Assembly (NCBI RefSeq): GCF_910596095.1
Contig: NC_056554.1
Span: 7,546,001-7,610,000 of the forward strand
DNA length: 64,000 bases
From: Thunnus maccoyii
Taxonomy: Eukaryota; Chordata; Actinopteri; Scombriformes; Scombridae
Direction of reading: 5' to 3'
Under the pieces are notes generated by a model, which was not told the DNA's origin, made no database searches, and was given only the letters and a program-made list of their open reading frames with translations. The position numbers and the translations under genes are program-made. Of the stretch, positions 49,801-61,800 are shown in pieces. Each line of letters opens with the position of its first letter. Position 1 is the first letter of the stretch.

Positions 49801-52800
49801 TGTTTGATGATATTGATCACTCCATGTGTCAGGCCGACAGCGAGGCCTTCTCTTCATTTGCTCATGCTCAGGTCACTGTAACAAATGAGATCTATCGGTT
49901 CTTGGGAGAACCGCCTGTCTTCCTCTTCTGTCCAACAGGTAAGAGTGCTAAACTGTGAAATGTACACATTGTGGCAGTGTTTAATGTCCGCCTGAAACTT
50001 GATGAAGCATCTCTTTTTCTCTCTTTGTAGAGTACTGTGGTTCTCTGTGTTCTCCCAGTGTATCTAAGTCTCCCTACCTGCAGACTGTTGGAGAGGATCT
50101 GCTGCCCAACATAACAGTAATATGGACAGGTGAGACACATGCCCAAATCTATAATTGATTAATTAACTGATTAAACTAATTGTAATTTATAAAAAATAAA
50201 ATCACAAACGTCTTCCTCACTACTCTGTATAGCGTGGCAGAATCTTAAGGTACAGTTTCTTGTTTTCTGTTTTTTACTAAATCGCCTGCTTCATTAGTTG
50301 ACCTGAAATTTCTCAGTTAATAACAGCACACATACTGGCAAACACACAGCTCGGCATGCACACATGCAAATACATTCAGGCACAAATCCACACAAAACCT
50401 CCTCCACAGACTAAAAAGCGATTTAGGTGCACAGCCACCTACACACATATGGAAGTACAGTAGAAACACACACGCATTATCGCCCACTCTCTTTTGGCTC
50501 ATTTCTTGAAATATATTGCTTTAGCTCAAAAGATGTTCTATGGTAGTCTCTTTAAACATGTACCATGATAGTTACATTTTTATTGGTAATGTCACATTGT
50601 GGGATACAGCTTTTATTGTTTGATTTATTTATTGAATAGGACAGTGTGCAGTTTGAAACTGCATGCAAAATGTGCAAGAAAGCTGTTCAAGAAGTTATGT
50701 GTCATGAACATGTGGGCATCTTGTGACTCCTGACTGTCTGTTTAGTCAGAGAAAACATTTTTCTCCTGCATCACTCACAGTTTACGTAGTTATGTTGTGC
50801 TCTCAAAGCATGAGTACTTCATGATTATCAGACATCCATCTACATATTTACAGCACCAAAACTTAATATTTTGAGGGATTCAATGCAGTGGTCTGGAGGA
50901 GACAAACATACACCCATTATTATAAAGTCTCAGTGAATCTTAGTATATGAACCAAAAGAGGTAAACACTCCAAAGTTCATATACTCCTACTGCTCCAACA
51001 TGCCTAATTTGAATGTGCCCTACATTGCCAGACAGGGAGAGAACAACTTGTACACTTCATTTTTCTGCTGTCTCCCTCTTATTTGGATGTGCTTCCCTCT
51101 GGTAAAGCTTGTTTCTCAAACCTTTATGCTGCCACTTGTCGACTTTTCCCTTCACTCTGGGCTCCACAGGCAGTAAGGTCATCTCCAGGAAGCTGTCTGT
51201 GGACTGCCTAGCTGAGGTGGAGTCTGTCCTCCAAAGGCCTCCAATCATCTGGGACAACTTGCACGCCAATGACTACGACTCCAGGCGTCTCTTCCTGGGT
51301 CCTTTCAAAGGCCGAGAGCCTCAGCTGAAGAGCCACCTGAGGGGCCTGCTGCTCAACCCCAACTGCGAGTTTGAAGCCAACTACATCCCACTGCATACAC
51401 TGGGAAGCTGGAACAGAGCTGGAAAAGAGGAGAAGAAAGGTAAGAGGATCAGTGGGGGGAAGGCAAATGGAAGGAGGAAGTAGCAGTAATGAGCCAGGAG
51501 ATGCCCCGAGTTAATAAACTAAAATTGGCTCTGCCAGAGTTGAGCCTTGTATAGTTAGTCCCAGTGCTTCTGGGAGAAATGTTAAATAAGCTTGTGTTGC
51601 TTGGCAACTTGCACGATTTCAACCACCAGGCACAATTTTAGTCAATATTACTTAACTAATTAATTATCTTGTTGGAATTAAAGTGGCATCTCTTGTCCTA
51701 GGCAAAGTTGTATGTGTATGTATGTGTAATAGCCCTTTCTTTACCTTAATTTAATGTTTGGTTAGTATTCATTGCATTTCATTTACTGTGACAGTAAAAT
51801 ACACAAGAATCCAGCCAGAGAGAGTGATAGGAAAAAAGGGAGGTAAGATGGGAAAATGTAGGAAGAGAAAACCACTGTAGCGTGTGACGTTGTTCTGAAG
51901 AGCGAGCAGGGAGGAAAGGTGGCGGTGGAGGAATAATTGTGTGGTGTGATGATGGAAGAAATGAGAAGAAGAGGAAGGACCTCTGAGGAGGAGAAACAAG
52001 GCTGGAGGAGAAACGGGCATTGAGGGAGGGGATGAGAAAAGAGATGAAGGGCAGGCCTGTGATGTGGATGGAAACGCAAGAGGAATTTTAATGATTACAT
52101 GAGAAGGAGGGGGATGGGGTGTTTGTAGTCTGTAAGGCAATTACTGGATTCACTCTTTTTGTGTGAGAGGGGTCTAACTTTTTGATTTCTATTGCAGTCC
52201 AGATTGAAATAATCTAAAAAAAACTTTGTCTTCCTCTGGATGTGAATGAGGTGTAAGACTGTTATTATGTTTAACATTTAAGCATAGAGATAACGTTGGT
52301 CATTTTTAACATTTGACACTTCAGAACAGCCTTTGTTGATGTATAGTAACTTATATACAGTATCTGGGCTCATTTTGTTGTTTGGTGCTGTATTTCTTTA
52401 TTCCCACAGATCACTTTCCAAACAGAGACATGACATAATATTCCAGTACAGCAGCAAAAAATGTAATGTAAAACAGCAATTGTAGATGTAAAGTTTTCGT
52501 TTTAGCCCTGTAGGAACAAGGAATAATATATACTCTTTCAGTTGCTTCAAAAGACAAGAAAACACATGTTGTTGTTTGTGCTCTAGATGAGGAGTGTGAG
52601 TACTGTCCTGATAGAGCTCTGTCTCTTGCACTACACGACTGGATGGAAGAACTCAACCAACCACTACAAGCAGGTAAATAAATAATAACAGTATGATTTG
52701 GTGCTGTGCTCATGCATATATGTGTGTTTCAGTGCTAACCTGCTTTGTTACATTAATGAGCTGTGATTGGATCATTGAAATTGATTCAAACCTGAACTGC

Positions 52801-55800
52801 CTTTTTTTTTCAGTGCACTGTTGAGTGCAAACTGAAAATGTGAAGGTTGCTTGTCAATAAAAAAAAACAATGCTATTTCCTCATCACAGGTCGACAGAGT
52901 GCACGAGCAGATCAGCGCACTTCTGCCCCAACATCACGCTGCAAAACCCCTGACAGATCTGACTGCCCTTCCACCTTTAGAGGGAACTCTACTGTGGCCA
53001 AACTCCCTGTCTTCCCCCTCAACTCCAGCTCACCCCCTCCCTCACCCACTAAGGTCAAAGGGGAGAGGGAGGGACGAGAGGGGGAGAAGAAGAGGCCAAA
53101 CCAGCCCTCTCAACCCAACCACTCAGCTCTGGGATCCAGACCTGGAGCACCCTCAGGTGTAGGCCGGGGACAGAAGGCCCAGGGTCGGGGGCAAAGTGGT
53201 GGTAAGGGCCAACTAAGCGAGTCCCAGGTGCGGCTGCTGGTTGGTCTTCATTATCTGCCCCACGAGCATGGCCCGTCAGCCCAGAAACTGCTGCAGGATC
53301 TGACCTGGTTGAAAACAAACTGCCACGTGGTCAGCGCTAATAGCAAGAAGGCCCTGCCTCAGAAGGTCAGAGAGTGTTTGATGTGGCTATCTTTTTGATG
53401 AAATTTGAATTTGACCTTTTCGTTACCAATAGAAAGTAAAAAACTGAACTGTCACTGATGATTACATCAACCTCTACAGCCTAGAGAGTGGTGTATGTGA
53501 GAGCTTTGTACACACCATAGCAGCTATGACCTTGTTGTGTACATGTATCTATATCCCCAGGTTGATGAGTGGCGTGGCCGTGCCTCCAGGTTCCTGTCCC
53601 TCTGTGAAGACATAGCGCAGCTCCACTGCAGCGTGGTGGGTGGTGCCAACAGGGCAGTGCTCTATGACCTTTACCCTTATGTGTGGGACCTGAGGAACAC
53701 AGCGCTAGTGGCAAAGGCTTTCATATGCTGGCTCGGTGAGGACAGAGAGATGGAAGCAGGAAATACAGGAATACACTTTGTCAAAATGTGTTGTTCTGTA
53801 TTGTTCTGTATTCTGTATTGTGTAGAAATACCATAGACTGTAAAAAATATGGACGTAGTCACCGTGACGTCACCCGTTGGTTTGCGAACTGCTGTTTTGA
53901 AGTCTCGGCTGCGGTTGAATAGTCTTTTTTTGCTTAGGAAGGTTCCTAACTGAGTGAAATGACTCGGAAGTATCTAAGTGGCAGCCATGATAAGAGCTGG
54001 TCGAAATTCTCTAACTGCTAAGGAGAGGTGAATTCTCCTTCACATTTTTCCTTGACCTCGTGACGTTTTCCATCGAGGTTAAGGAAAGTGGTTAGGAAAA
54101 GACAATAGGAGGGACTTTTCAACCGCAGCCCTCGGGTGCATTGATGTAAAAAGAGTATATTAAGTGTATAAAGAGTTCTCTTTATACATCCATGCTCGAG
54201 TATAGCGATTTGACCATCGCTGTCTTGGATTTGGCCGTCGCCATGTTTGATTTTTGCAGCCAGAAGTGACCATATTTGGACGAGAGGGTGGAGTTGACCA
54301 TAGCGCTAGCTGCTAGTTTGGTTAGCACGATGCATTTACGAGCCATGGTTAACAGAGATAATGCTAATGCTAATTTTCGGTAGGGAAAAACAGGCCTAAA
54401 ACCGTTAAAACGAAATTTACTCACCGGAAAAACTGATCATCCGACTCATTGATGGGTCTTTTATTACAACCAAACGCTGAACAAGACTTTTTTTAGGCGA
54501 CAACAATGTTACAATTAACTTTAGTGAACTGAAAACACACTGTGACATAGCAGCAGCTACGCCCATACGCAATGGTTACGTTACGTAAGCAAGTCGCCAC
54601 CACGGCGATAACGACGCCACGGTGGCGACTTGTCAATCACAACGTAGCCACGCCCTAAAGCATACCCCGCTTTATTGTGTATTTTACTCTAAATGGGACC
54701 ATAATTTTCAAAATGAACACCATGCTACATTGAAGAAGACTTGAAACTAGCAATTGAGACCATAAAGTCATCAGGAAACAGTTTACTGAGGTAATAAATC
54801 AAGTGAGAAGTTGGGTCATTTTCACAAAGACTTCCATACAATCGGACTTCTTTTTGCAGCCAGTGGAGTCGCCCCCTGCTGGCCATTAGAAAGAATGCAG
54901 GTTTTTGGCACTTCCGCATTGGCTTCATTTTTCAGCCCCGGAGGTTGCCGCTTGAGAAATACTTAGTATAGTATAGTGTAGTGTAGGATAGTAAAGTGTA
55001 GTATAGTATAATATAGAACAGGATAATTTAGTATTGCAATTTTTAGTATAGTATAGTATCGTATAGTATAGTATAGTAGTCTGTGGTATAGTAGTGTATA
55101 GTAGTGTATAGTAAAGAATTGTAAAGAATAGTATAGTATAATACAGTGTAGTATAGTATTGTTTATTGTTTTGTTTATTGTTTATTATTTTATTAGGATC
55201 CCTATTAGCTTCCAATTTAGTATATATAGTATAGTATAGTATAGTTCAGTATAGTATAGTATAGTATAATTTAGTATTGTAATTTATTGTAGTGTTGTAT
55301 AGTTTAGTATAGTATATTGTAGTATATTGTAGTATAGTATAGTATATTAAAGATATTCTTGTGTCAGAAAGAGGACAAAGGATATTTAAAAAGGTTCTGT
55401 AGATTATTATGGAGTTACTGTCTCATTTTAATGACGCTGTCTCTTTCCTTACTCTCCACACCACCCACTCATCATCAGAGGGACGTGTGTTGAGTGACAG
55501 CTCCACACTGGGCTCTTGGAAGAATTGCTTTCATTGTGAGTAGGCATGACCTTTTGACTCTTTGTCTTCCTGTCTATGAAATAACTAACTACAAGCAGCC
55601 ACTGCTGTGCAAATTGTTTCTATCAAAAGTTAATTCAGTCTGAAAAATTGCCACCTAACATTCAGTCATTTTTCTCAGTCCTAGCTCAATAAAGTACAGC
55701 TGAGAACGGTGCAGTGAGGACTGAAACACCAGTTATGCTTCAAATATTTATGGCACCAGCATAACGACTGAAAAGTAAATTAATTTCTGCCAACATCTCT

Positions 55801-57568
55801 TGAGAAGCTGAAATGCTGTAAAACACTGAACTTTTTTGCTGGCATTAATATTTAACGCTGGTTAAAATGTGCTGGACCATTTTCCATCTGCACTGACAAC
55901 TTTCCTGGAATTTCATTGGCCCTAACTTCATGATGTCACCAGACTCACATATGATTCTTGTTTGTGGTAGGGTGTGGGAAGACCACAGGGGCAGACGTAC
56001 TGGGAGTGGAGTCAGAGCCATGGGTGTTCAAGGGGGGCGTGTCTGGGGAGGTGCAGGTAGGGTGTGCTTCATTATATTATGTGACTTGTTAGTGTAATCT
56101 TTTCATAACCGACACTTATGTGCATGTATGTGTTTTGTGCGTGTGTTGTGCATGTGTTGTATGTAGATGCTTCTCCCAATAGGCAGCAGCAGTGAACTCT
56201 TCACTCACCCTCCTCCTCTCTTCCCTACCTCGCGTCTCTACAACATCAGGCCCTATCACAGCAAGGACAAGGTAGGAGAAGTCACACCCACGCACATTGT
56301 GTTTCTAACATTATGCAAGCGTTCCCACTAGTCACAGAATTCATGGAAACAGATAGAAAAAGTCTGGAAATGTGAACAGTTACCTAGTGAAGTCTGGAAT
56401 ATGTGTGTATTTTATAAAGAAGTCACTTTAAGTTTTTACTTGCACATCATATACAATCACTCCATCAACTGCAAATCTGTGGTTTAGCTGCCGTGCAAAC
56501 CACAATGTAAAGAAAAATGTAGAAAAACGAGCTGGAAGCAAAGCAGGAGGGAAGAGAGTTTTACAGTAAGGTCATGGAGATGCTCTGACTTAGAGATGGA
56601 AAGTCATGTAAAATTTATAGATTTTTCAATGAGTGCTACAGAACGAAACATACATTGAGATATGTTGCGAAACTAAGGAAAGAGGTTTTTTTTTTTTTTT
56701 TTGGAGGATCTTGGTTGTTAAGTCACCAGTTTATTTTTAGTTAATCACTGGGAAAAATCACGTGTGTGGAGGGAAACACATGGCCTAGTAGAGTGGGACA
56801 CGAAATCACAGCTACCTCTCAACATGGTAAGAATTTTTGAATTATTTTTTGCATCTTTTGTGTTTGTGAAGGTGGAATTGTATCGGATGGTGCGCCAACT
56901 TCACCTGAGGACTCAGGGTGGCCAAGAGTCCACTGCTGCTCATCCAGATGTCATAGGAGACAGGTGTGTGTTTGAGAGTGAGAAAAGCAAAGAGGCGATA
57001 GAGTAACCTTCTGGACCTCAAGAGATTTCCACAATGAACTTCTATCATGTTCAAATGTATGTATATTTCTCTTTTTACATGTATCTTTTCATTCTGCTAG
57101 ATGTCTCGGACCATGCCTGGCATTGTGCCCTGAGTACAGCTTCATCCTGGAGGATGAGCTGGGTGTGTGTGGCTGTGTATTGGGCATCTTGGATGTTCGA
57201 TCTTTTGCCAAGCGTTGTCAGGCCAGCTGGCTGCCTGCCATGAGGGATAAATACCCACCCAAAGGGGGCAACGCACACTCCAACACACAAGTAAGTAAAC
57301 ATGTGCATGTTATGGAGTAGAAGAAGTCAGTTAAACAAACATTCTGTCATGCTGAAGGGAACAGAAATGTAACCTTGTTACACACAGACAGACGCAACCT
57401 TGAGACACGAAAGTTTGTGGACACACAACACACAGACTCATACACATAAATGTAGCAGATCAGTACCTGCAGTCACACCATCTGGATCACTCTGGGATGG
57501 ATAAATACCCACTGGGAAGTGGTAGGCACACACAGGTAAACAAAGCAAATCACACACACACACACACA

Positions 57569-57625
<57 letters not shown>

Positions 57626-58705
57626 ACACACACACACAGACAGACACAGGCAGGGACAGTCAGCCTGTGACATCTGTGGAGGATTTAGCTTCCTCTTCAC
57701 TGCCCACTCTGTGCGTCACGGCACGCATCAACAGTCCCTCTCTGGATGACTAGCATTGACACCACAGTCACAGGTGTATGATGGTAGAAAAATCCAATTT
57801 ACTGTTAATCCACTTCAAATTGGCCAAATAAAAAGTTGGAAAGGGTTTGATTATCTATTCCTGCTTTATTGCACATAATAACATAACACTAGTATCACCC
57901 TGCATTAGATAGATGACTCTGCCTTAATATGTATTTTATAACCTGAAAGCTCAATAGCTAGAGAAAAACATCACTTTTATGATGATGAAGTCAGCTATTT
58001 CCTTGCCAGAAAAATAAATGCTTGCTACCAGCTGCCCAGACAGGAAGCTCATTAGAAGAAACATGGAGGTCTATCTATAAAATGAAAGCTGCTGATACAG
58101 TGGAGACACTGCTCATATTACAAGGCAATAAATGTTTACTCAAAAAGCATTTGAGAAAAAATATGAATTCACCCCGCCACAAAAATACACTGTCTGTTTC
58201 TTTGTCATTGCTGGGTAACTTGAAGGTACACTGGTCTACAGTCAGTCAAATTCGGCTTATTAGGGACATCCAGTGGTAGCTGTAGGCAACTGCAACAACT
58301 TACTGTAGGAGTCACAACCATTTAAGATACATATGACACAGTTAACTTTCAGGATCTGTGCCTCATCAGCAAAACATTGTGAGAATGTCCTCGTTTCTCT
58401 GCTTTCCTTCTGTGTAGGACCTGATCCAGTTGATGGAGGAGGACCAGGGAGAGTACCCAGACTCGCTGCTCTATCACTTCCCCTCCCAGCTGCGACTGGA
58501 TGCCCTGCCTGAGCTGGTGGACATCAGCGTCAGCCGCACCCTGCTCACCGCCCTCCTCACTGCACTCAAGGCCAACGGTAAGGGCGGAGTGTTGAGTGTG
58601 TCAGAAAAATGAAAATATTTATTTGCCTGTCTGTGCAGGAGTTGATATTAATCCTGAATGTTGAAATCTACATTTGTTCAACTTTTAATGGCTGTGTGTA
58701 TGACT

Positions 58706-58737
<32 letters not shown>

Positions 58738-58876
58738 AGGTTCTCAGGGTGTGTTCTGCGAGGTGCAGCCCACAGACCGTCAGAGGCTGGAGTTCTTGAC
58801 GAAACTGGGCTTCCTTGAGATCCTCAGAGGGGAAGCCAGGAGCAGAGAGGGCGTGGTGCTCGGGAGGCTGCTCTGA
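40861..58876 (+). CDS. oga: Protein O-GlcNAcase (OGA), complete 17-exon gene
   Basis: Nucleocytoplasmic beta-N-acetylglucosaminidase that removes O-GlcNAc from Ser/Thr of proteins. Exons: 40861-40903, 43496-43547, 47544-47641, 48063-48193, 49767-49938, 50031-50129, 51170-51439, 52587-52673, 52890-53365, 53561-53735, 55479-55535, 55971-56056, 56167-56271, 56872-56963, 57101-57290, 58418-58577 and 58740-58876. They total 2,430 bp, or 809 residues, all GT-AG and in frame. The GH84 catalytic domain (about 8-285) opens GVVEGFYGRPW and contains LFDDIDH, with catalytic Asp122-Asp123 matching human Asp174-Asp175. Lys46, Trp226, Asn228, Asp233 and Asn261 match human Lys98, Trp278, Asn280, Asp285 and Asn313. 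A stalk-helical part and an acetyltransferase-like C-terminal domain follow. Human OGA is about 916 residues; the difference is mainly a shorter N-terminus and linker. It could be either teleost paralogue (oga or the mgea5-like copy). Confidence 0.95.
41212..41690 (+). repeat. Imperfect (GAT/GATGAT)n tract in OGA intron 1
   Basis: About 480 bp dominated by 'gatgatgat' and 'gatgaagatgat' motifs with interruptions. It forms spurious Asp/Met-rich open frames in several registers but has no splice or domain support. It lies 300 bp inside intron 1. Confidence 0.9.
42156..42469. mobile_element. hAT-type MITE with 8-bp target-site duplication
   Basis: The element starts 'agggctgcaactaa' and ends with the imperfect complement 'gttacagctccaa'. 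It is about 314 bp and non-coding. It is flanked by a perfect 8-bp direct repeat, 'taagaact', at 42148-42155 and 42470-42477. An 8-bp duplication is the hallmark of hAT transposition. Sequences beginning this way are abundant in teleost genomes as far as I know. Confidence 0.85.
42919..42951. repeat. (CA)n microsatellite in OGA intron 1
   Basis: A run of about 14 CA units preceded by 'gtgcacg'. It is a simple-sequence tract with no other feature. Confidence 0.9.
43960..44660 (+). repeat. Dispersed repeat, left arm of an inverted pair
   Basis: Its sequence, including 'catttggtacagacattcatg', 'actttggtgatcccttaac' and 'atgttagcgtgctaac', aligns with the reverse complement of about 45885-46510 over its length with moderate divergence. 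It lies in OGA intron 2. The family is non-coding and of a type common in teleosts; I cannot assign it to a named superfamily. Confidence 0.75.
45525..47966 (+). repeat. Segmental duplicate of OGA intron 2 - exon 3 - intron 3 (right copy)
   Basis: This is the in-place copy within the complete OGA gene and pairs with 1-2093. It contains the full dispersed-repeat arm at about 45885-46510, of which about 335 bp is absent from the left copy. The matching left arm at 43960-44660 contains the same sequence, so the right copy looks ancestral and the left copy looks deleted. Confidence 0.93.
45885..46510 (-). repeat. Dispersed repeat, right arm of an inverted pair
   Basis: This arm is complementary in orientation to 43960-44660. 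It includes 'gcatgctaacgttggatac', 'ccatcttagtttag' and 'catggtaatccatagttg'. The two arms lie about 1.2 kb apart in OGA intron 2 and could pair in the transcript. They may instead be two independent insertions of one abundant family. Confidence 0.72.
48207..49654 (-). mobile_element. Degenerate Tc1 element in OGA intron 4
   Basis: The ends are imperfect inverted repeats: 'aaaactgggtacacctctgg' at about 48207 versus the complement of 'caggggtttactcagtttt' ending near 49654. About 1.45 kb, close to the full Tc1 length. It carries a broken transposase on the minus strand and is a later insertion in the sense intron of OGA. Confidence 0.88.
48580..48985 (-). pseudogene. Frameshifted Tc1 transposase remnant
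   Basis: Two overlapping minus-strand frames cover the catalytic region. One reads [20 protein letters not shown] with the first catalytic Asp. The other reads [14 protein letters not shown] and [12 protein letters not shown] with the second Asp. Near 48580 a further piece resembles LDLKPIEHL, the third acidic position. The frame changes around 48800-48900 and further stops mean that no functional protein can be made. Confidence 0.88.
49767..51439 (+). CDS. oga: OGA exons 5-7: catalytic core
   Basis: Exons 49767-49938, 50031-50129 and 51170-51439 encode the heart of the GH84 barrel. Exon 5 has the tandem catalytic aspartates in LFDDIDH and the FCPTEYCG motif spanning into exon 6. Exon 7 has [12 protein letters not shown], which shapes the substrate pocket, and [12 protein letters not shown] with the Asn that contacts the sugar. 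No catalytic or pocket residue known to me is altered, so activity is expected. Confidence 0.93.
52587..53365 (+). CDS. oga: OGA exons 8-9: shortened linker and start of stalk
   Basis: Exon 8 encodes [19 protein letters not shown], the helix after the catalytic domain. Exon 9 first encodes about 100 residues rich in Ser, Pro, Gly, Lys and Arg, likely disordered, then re-enters conserved sequence at [20 protein letters not shown]. In human OGA the disordered linker is longer and acidic, and holds the caspase-3 cleavage site. Here it is shorter and basic, and no clear DEVD-like site was seen. Confidence 0.88.
53833..54950. repeat. Composite dispersed repeat in OGA intron 10
   Basis: It begins 'agactgtaaaaaatatggac' with 'gtgacgtcacccgttgg' and ends with 'ccccctgctggccattag' and 'cttccgcattggcttcat'. 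These end motifs are, from general knowledge, parts of an abundant teleost repeat. The middle (about 53930-54640) is unlike the ends and may be a nested insertion. No open frame has coding character. Confidence 0.6.
54960..55345. repeat. (TATAG)n satellite-like tract in OGA intron 10
   Basis: About 385 bp of imperfect 'tatagtatag' pentamers and variants, interrupted by 'tttattgttttgtttattg' at about 55160-55200. It abuts the composite repeat. It generates Tyr/Leu/Ile-rich spurious frames. Confidence 0.92.
55971..58876 (+). CDS. oga: OGA exons 12-17: acetyltransferase-like C-terminal domain
   Basis: These exons encode [31 protein letters not shown], the [13 protein letters not shown] segment, [21 protein letters not shown], and a C-terminus of [19 protein letters not shown] to VVLGRLL. 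This matches the region of vertebrate OGA that folds like a GNAT acetyltransferase. In the human protein that domain lacks catalytic acetyl-CoA residues and is viewed as a pseudo-HAT. The stop is TGA at 58874-58876. Exon 17's acceptor abuts a (TG)n tract. Confidence 0.92.
57552..57641. repeat. Long (CA)n microsatellite in OGA intron 15
   Basis: About 90 bp of CA dinucleotides with single 'tacaca' interruptions. It is flanked by a 'gggatggataaatacccactggg' stretch resembling the coding part of exon 15 (GATAAATACCCACC), probably by chance or as a small local duplication. Confidence 0.93.
58711..58737 (+). repeat. (TG)n tract forming the 3' splice-site region of OGA exon 17
   Basis: The intron 16 acceptor reads (TG)n directly into 'tag' and then exon 17 at 58740. 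No ordinary C/T-rich polypyrimidine tract is present within 30 bp. The tract length may vary between alleles. Confidence 0.85.
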
Positions 58877-61800
58877 ACACGAACACATACACATGCTCAT
58901 ATGCACACACACAGTCACACACAGACACCCAAATACTCACACACATATACACACCATCAGAAACATGTCAGGACACTTGCATCCCTACAGTAGATACACA
59001 GAGGCACTTACACAACAACACTACGTACACCAAAAGATGTTAAAAACACAGTATGTAGAGTACAGCGTAGCGACAGCTAAGCTTTGCAAAGAGGCGGGAT
59101 CTGTATTTTCTTCGTCAAGAGAGAAACCTTTAAGGGACAATCCTGGATTCCTTTGAGTCGGTGTGGCAGTAATGAGGATGAACCCAGAGATTTCTGGAGG
59201 ATTTACAAAATATAAAATAAGCTTTGAGTTGAAACCTTCAGCAGAGCTGTGCTAATCTTTCCCGGATTCCCGCCCTGGTTGAGGATTACAAGGGTTAGTC
59301 AAATTTCAAGGAAGTCAACAACAGAGTAGATTGAGATGGGAGCAGAGTGCTTGATGACAGCAGCTAGAGAGTTTTTGACATTCACACACATGTGCTTTAG
59401 CTATAAACAGCTATAAACAGAATAGCTATACACATGTGCAAAAGGTGTGTAATAACTTAGACCATCTTCATCATCATTAAATGATCAGTTGAAAAATTGA
59501 AAATGTATTAGACTACTTATGGGTGTAGAATTAAAAAAGAGGGCCTTGAAAACCTATTTTCTCAATCAGCTTCTTATTACGAGTGATGGGATCTTACATC
59601 AATACAACATTTTCTGCCAAAGTTACAACAGCTTTGGTCATTTTTCATGGGCTTTTGCTGTATTATTGTTCTTGTTTGTGCTCTGTTCACTGGTTAGAAG
59701 TGAGCAGGACCCTGTTGGAAAAGGTAACATCACAAATTGCTGTGCAATCAATCAGGATTTAGCAATATTTCAATCAATATCTGGCAGTTGTTGGATGTTT
59801 TGGCCACTGTCAATCAAATATGATCAAACTACATGCTCTACAGCAGTCCTAATGAGGCAAATAAGCTCAGTGAGTGTTAAACTCTAATCTTTACATTAAG
59901 TGTAATAGCGAAATACTTTCAATTTGAAACCATGTTTTCAGGAGCTTTAAAGCTGCTTATGAGAATTAACAGTCCAGGACATGAGGCTTGTTTATGTGTA
60001 TTACAGGAAGCAGCAGAGTTGCTGATATTGAAATGACCATGTGGAGTTTCTGACCATTAGTAATGTTTTTACAAGTGGGTCCATGTTTTGTTTGTATCGC
60101 TCACGCAGGCGGTGTGATTTATATCCTGCCAATGGTTTCACACTATTCTTTTGATTGACAAGTGGTGGCGGTAATGTGCCAACAAACATGGCAATACTCC
60201 AACAAAGGCAGTGAAGAAGACTGCTGGCTAGCAAACTTGGGTGTAAAGAATGCATGATTTAAAGTACTGTATTAAAAAAAATATTTTGCAAATTTAGAAA
60301 TATTTTCTAAGCAGGGAAATGCATTCAATATGTTTGTTAGACCAAGATCAAGGATACATACATACTTCAACCATCTGCCCTGCTGAAGTGTCCTTAAATA
60401 GGGCACTAAACCCTAAACGATCCTCAGAGCTGATGCTCCTAGTTGACCTTTACTCCTGACCTACCTGGACGGAGTAAGATCTTAACTTTTCTGTTTGGGT
60501 TGACATAAAACAATCCCCTGCTCACCAACGCCACAACTAAACTGCTGTTAAACTGTTGATCTTGTGCTCTGCTCCCACAGCTTTATTCATGAACAGTGAT
60601 TTTTGCTTTCTTAAAAAGATAGGATGTTATTTTCTAGCTCCTGTCCTGTTGATTCAGTAGAGTCTGCTAACAGTAGGCCAGACCCAGGCACGGCGTCACT
60701 GTTTACACTTGCTTAGTTTAGATGAATGTTTACATGCATGAAGAAAAATACATTGTGTGGCTGTTCACAAAGTAGGATTACATGTATACTGACATTGACA
60801 TAAACATATAATTATAATTTCAATGAAATGCTCCAACATGGCAACATTAACAAAGATATTTTTATTGGAATTTTTTCCAGCCATTATAGCTGTTAAGTCT
60901 TAGGAGAAAACATAAAAACAAAATGCAAGTGCATGCATGCTAAAATTCATTAGAAACAGCAAAAATCATCAAGTTGTTCAGATTTCTGTGAATAAAAAAC
61001 AATCATGCTGACACATATGTTACATAAAACACACATACACACATACAGACACACTTACACACACTTATCTGAAGTTTACACTGGGTTTAATTGGATATAA
61101 TAAATACCTCTCCCTCATTTCACATCATTTACAGCTTACAGTTGTTAGATACTGTAAACATCACCAGTGTGTGTGTGTGCGTCAGTATGTGTGTGTATAC
61201 TTTGTACTTGGTGTATGTGTGTGTGTCTGTGCGTGTCTGTCCAAAATACCATTTAAGACAGCTTTGTCATTCTGCCTTCATTCTGAAACATGTTGAACAC
61301 ATACATACAAGTAAGCATTCACATATAAACACATGCGCACACACCTAGAAACATACAACACACACACATACACACACACAGTCATGCTAAAAGAAGCACA
61401 ACAGCACTCACAATCAAATCTTCAACTGAAAGTACGTAGAACTACGAATGTTCATTTTTTTGTAATGCAGCTTAAAAAAAAAGACACAACTACTGTTTGT
61501 GCAACTATCTATATTTATACTTTTGTTCTTTTTTTATAATTATGCTCTATCAATCACAGACTGAAAGGCACTTTTGTATGTTTCATCTTATTACTAACCT
61601 CATCACCATTGTCTGTGAGGAAGTTCATGATAAGATGATAATCTCGTCCCAGAACTGAAAATCTTGTAGGCAAAAAATCCTAAAAGCAATGAGATAGAAA
61701 TGCATGATGTAAAGAAATGTTTTAGAAAAGATGTCATTGTTTGTGGCAGAATGTCTTGTATTGGAAAAAAAAAATCCTTTTTAAATTTTTTTAATCTCAT

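Noticed and set aside
54925-55215. Tyr/Leu/Ile-rich frame as a membrane protein
   Set aside because: Translation of the TATAG satellite-like tract.
57438-57700. Cys-Val repeat proteins
   Set aside because: Translations of a (CA)n microsatellite read on the minus strand.
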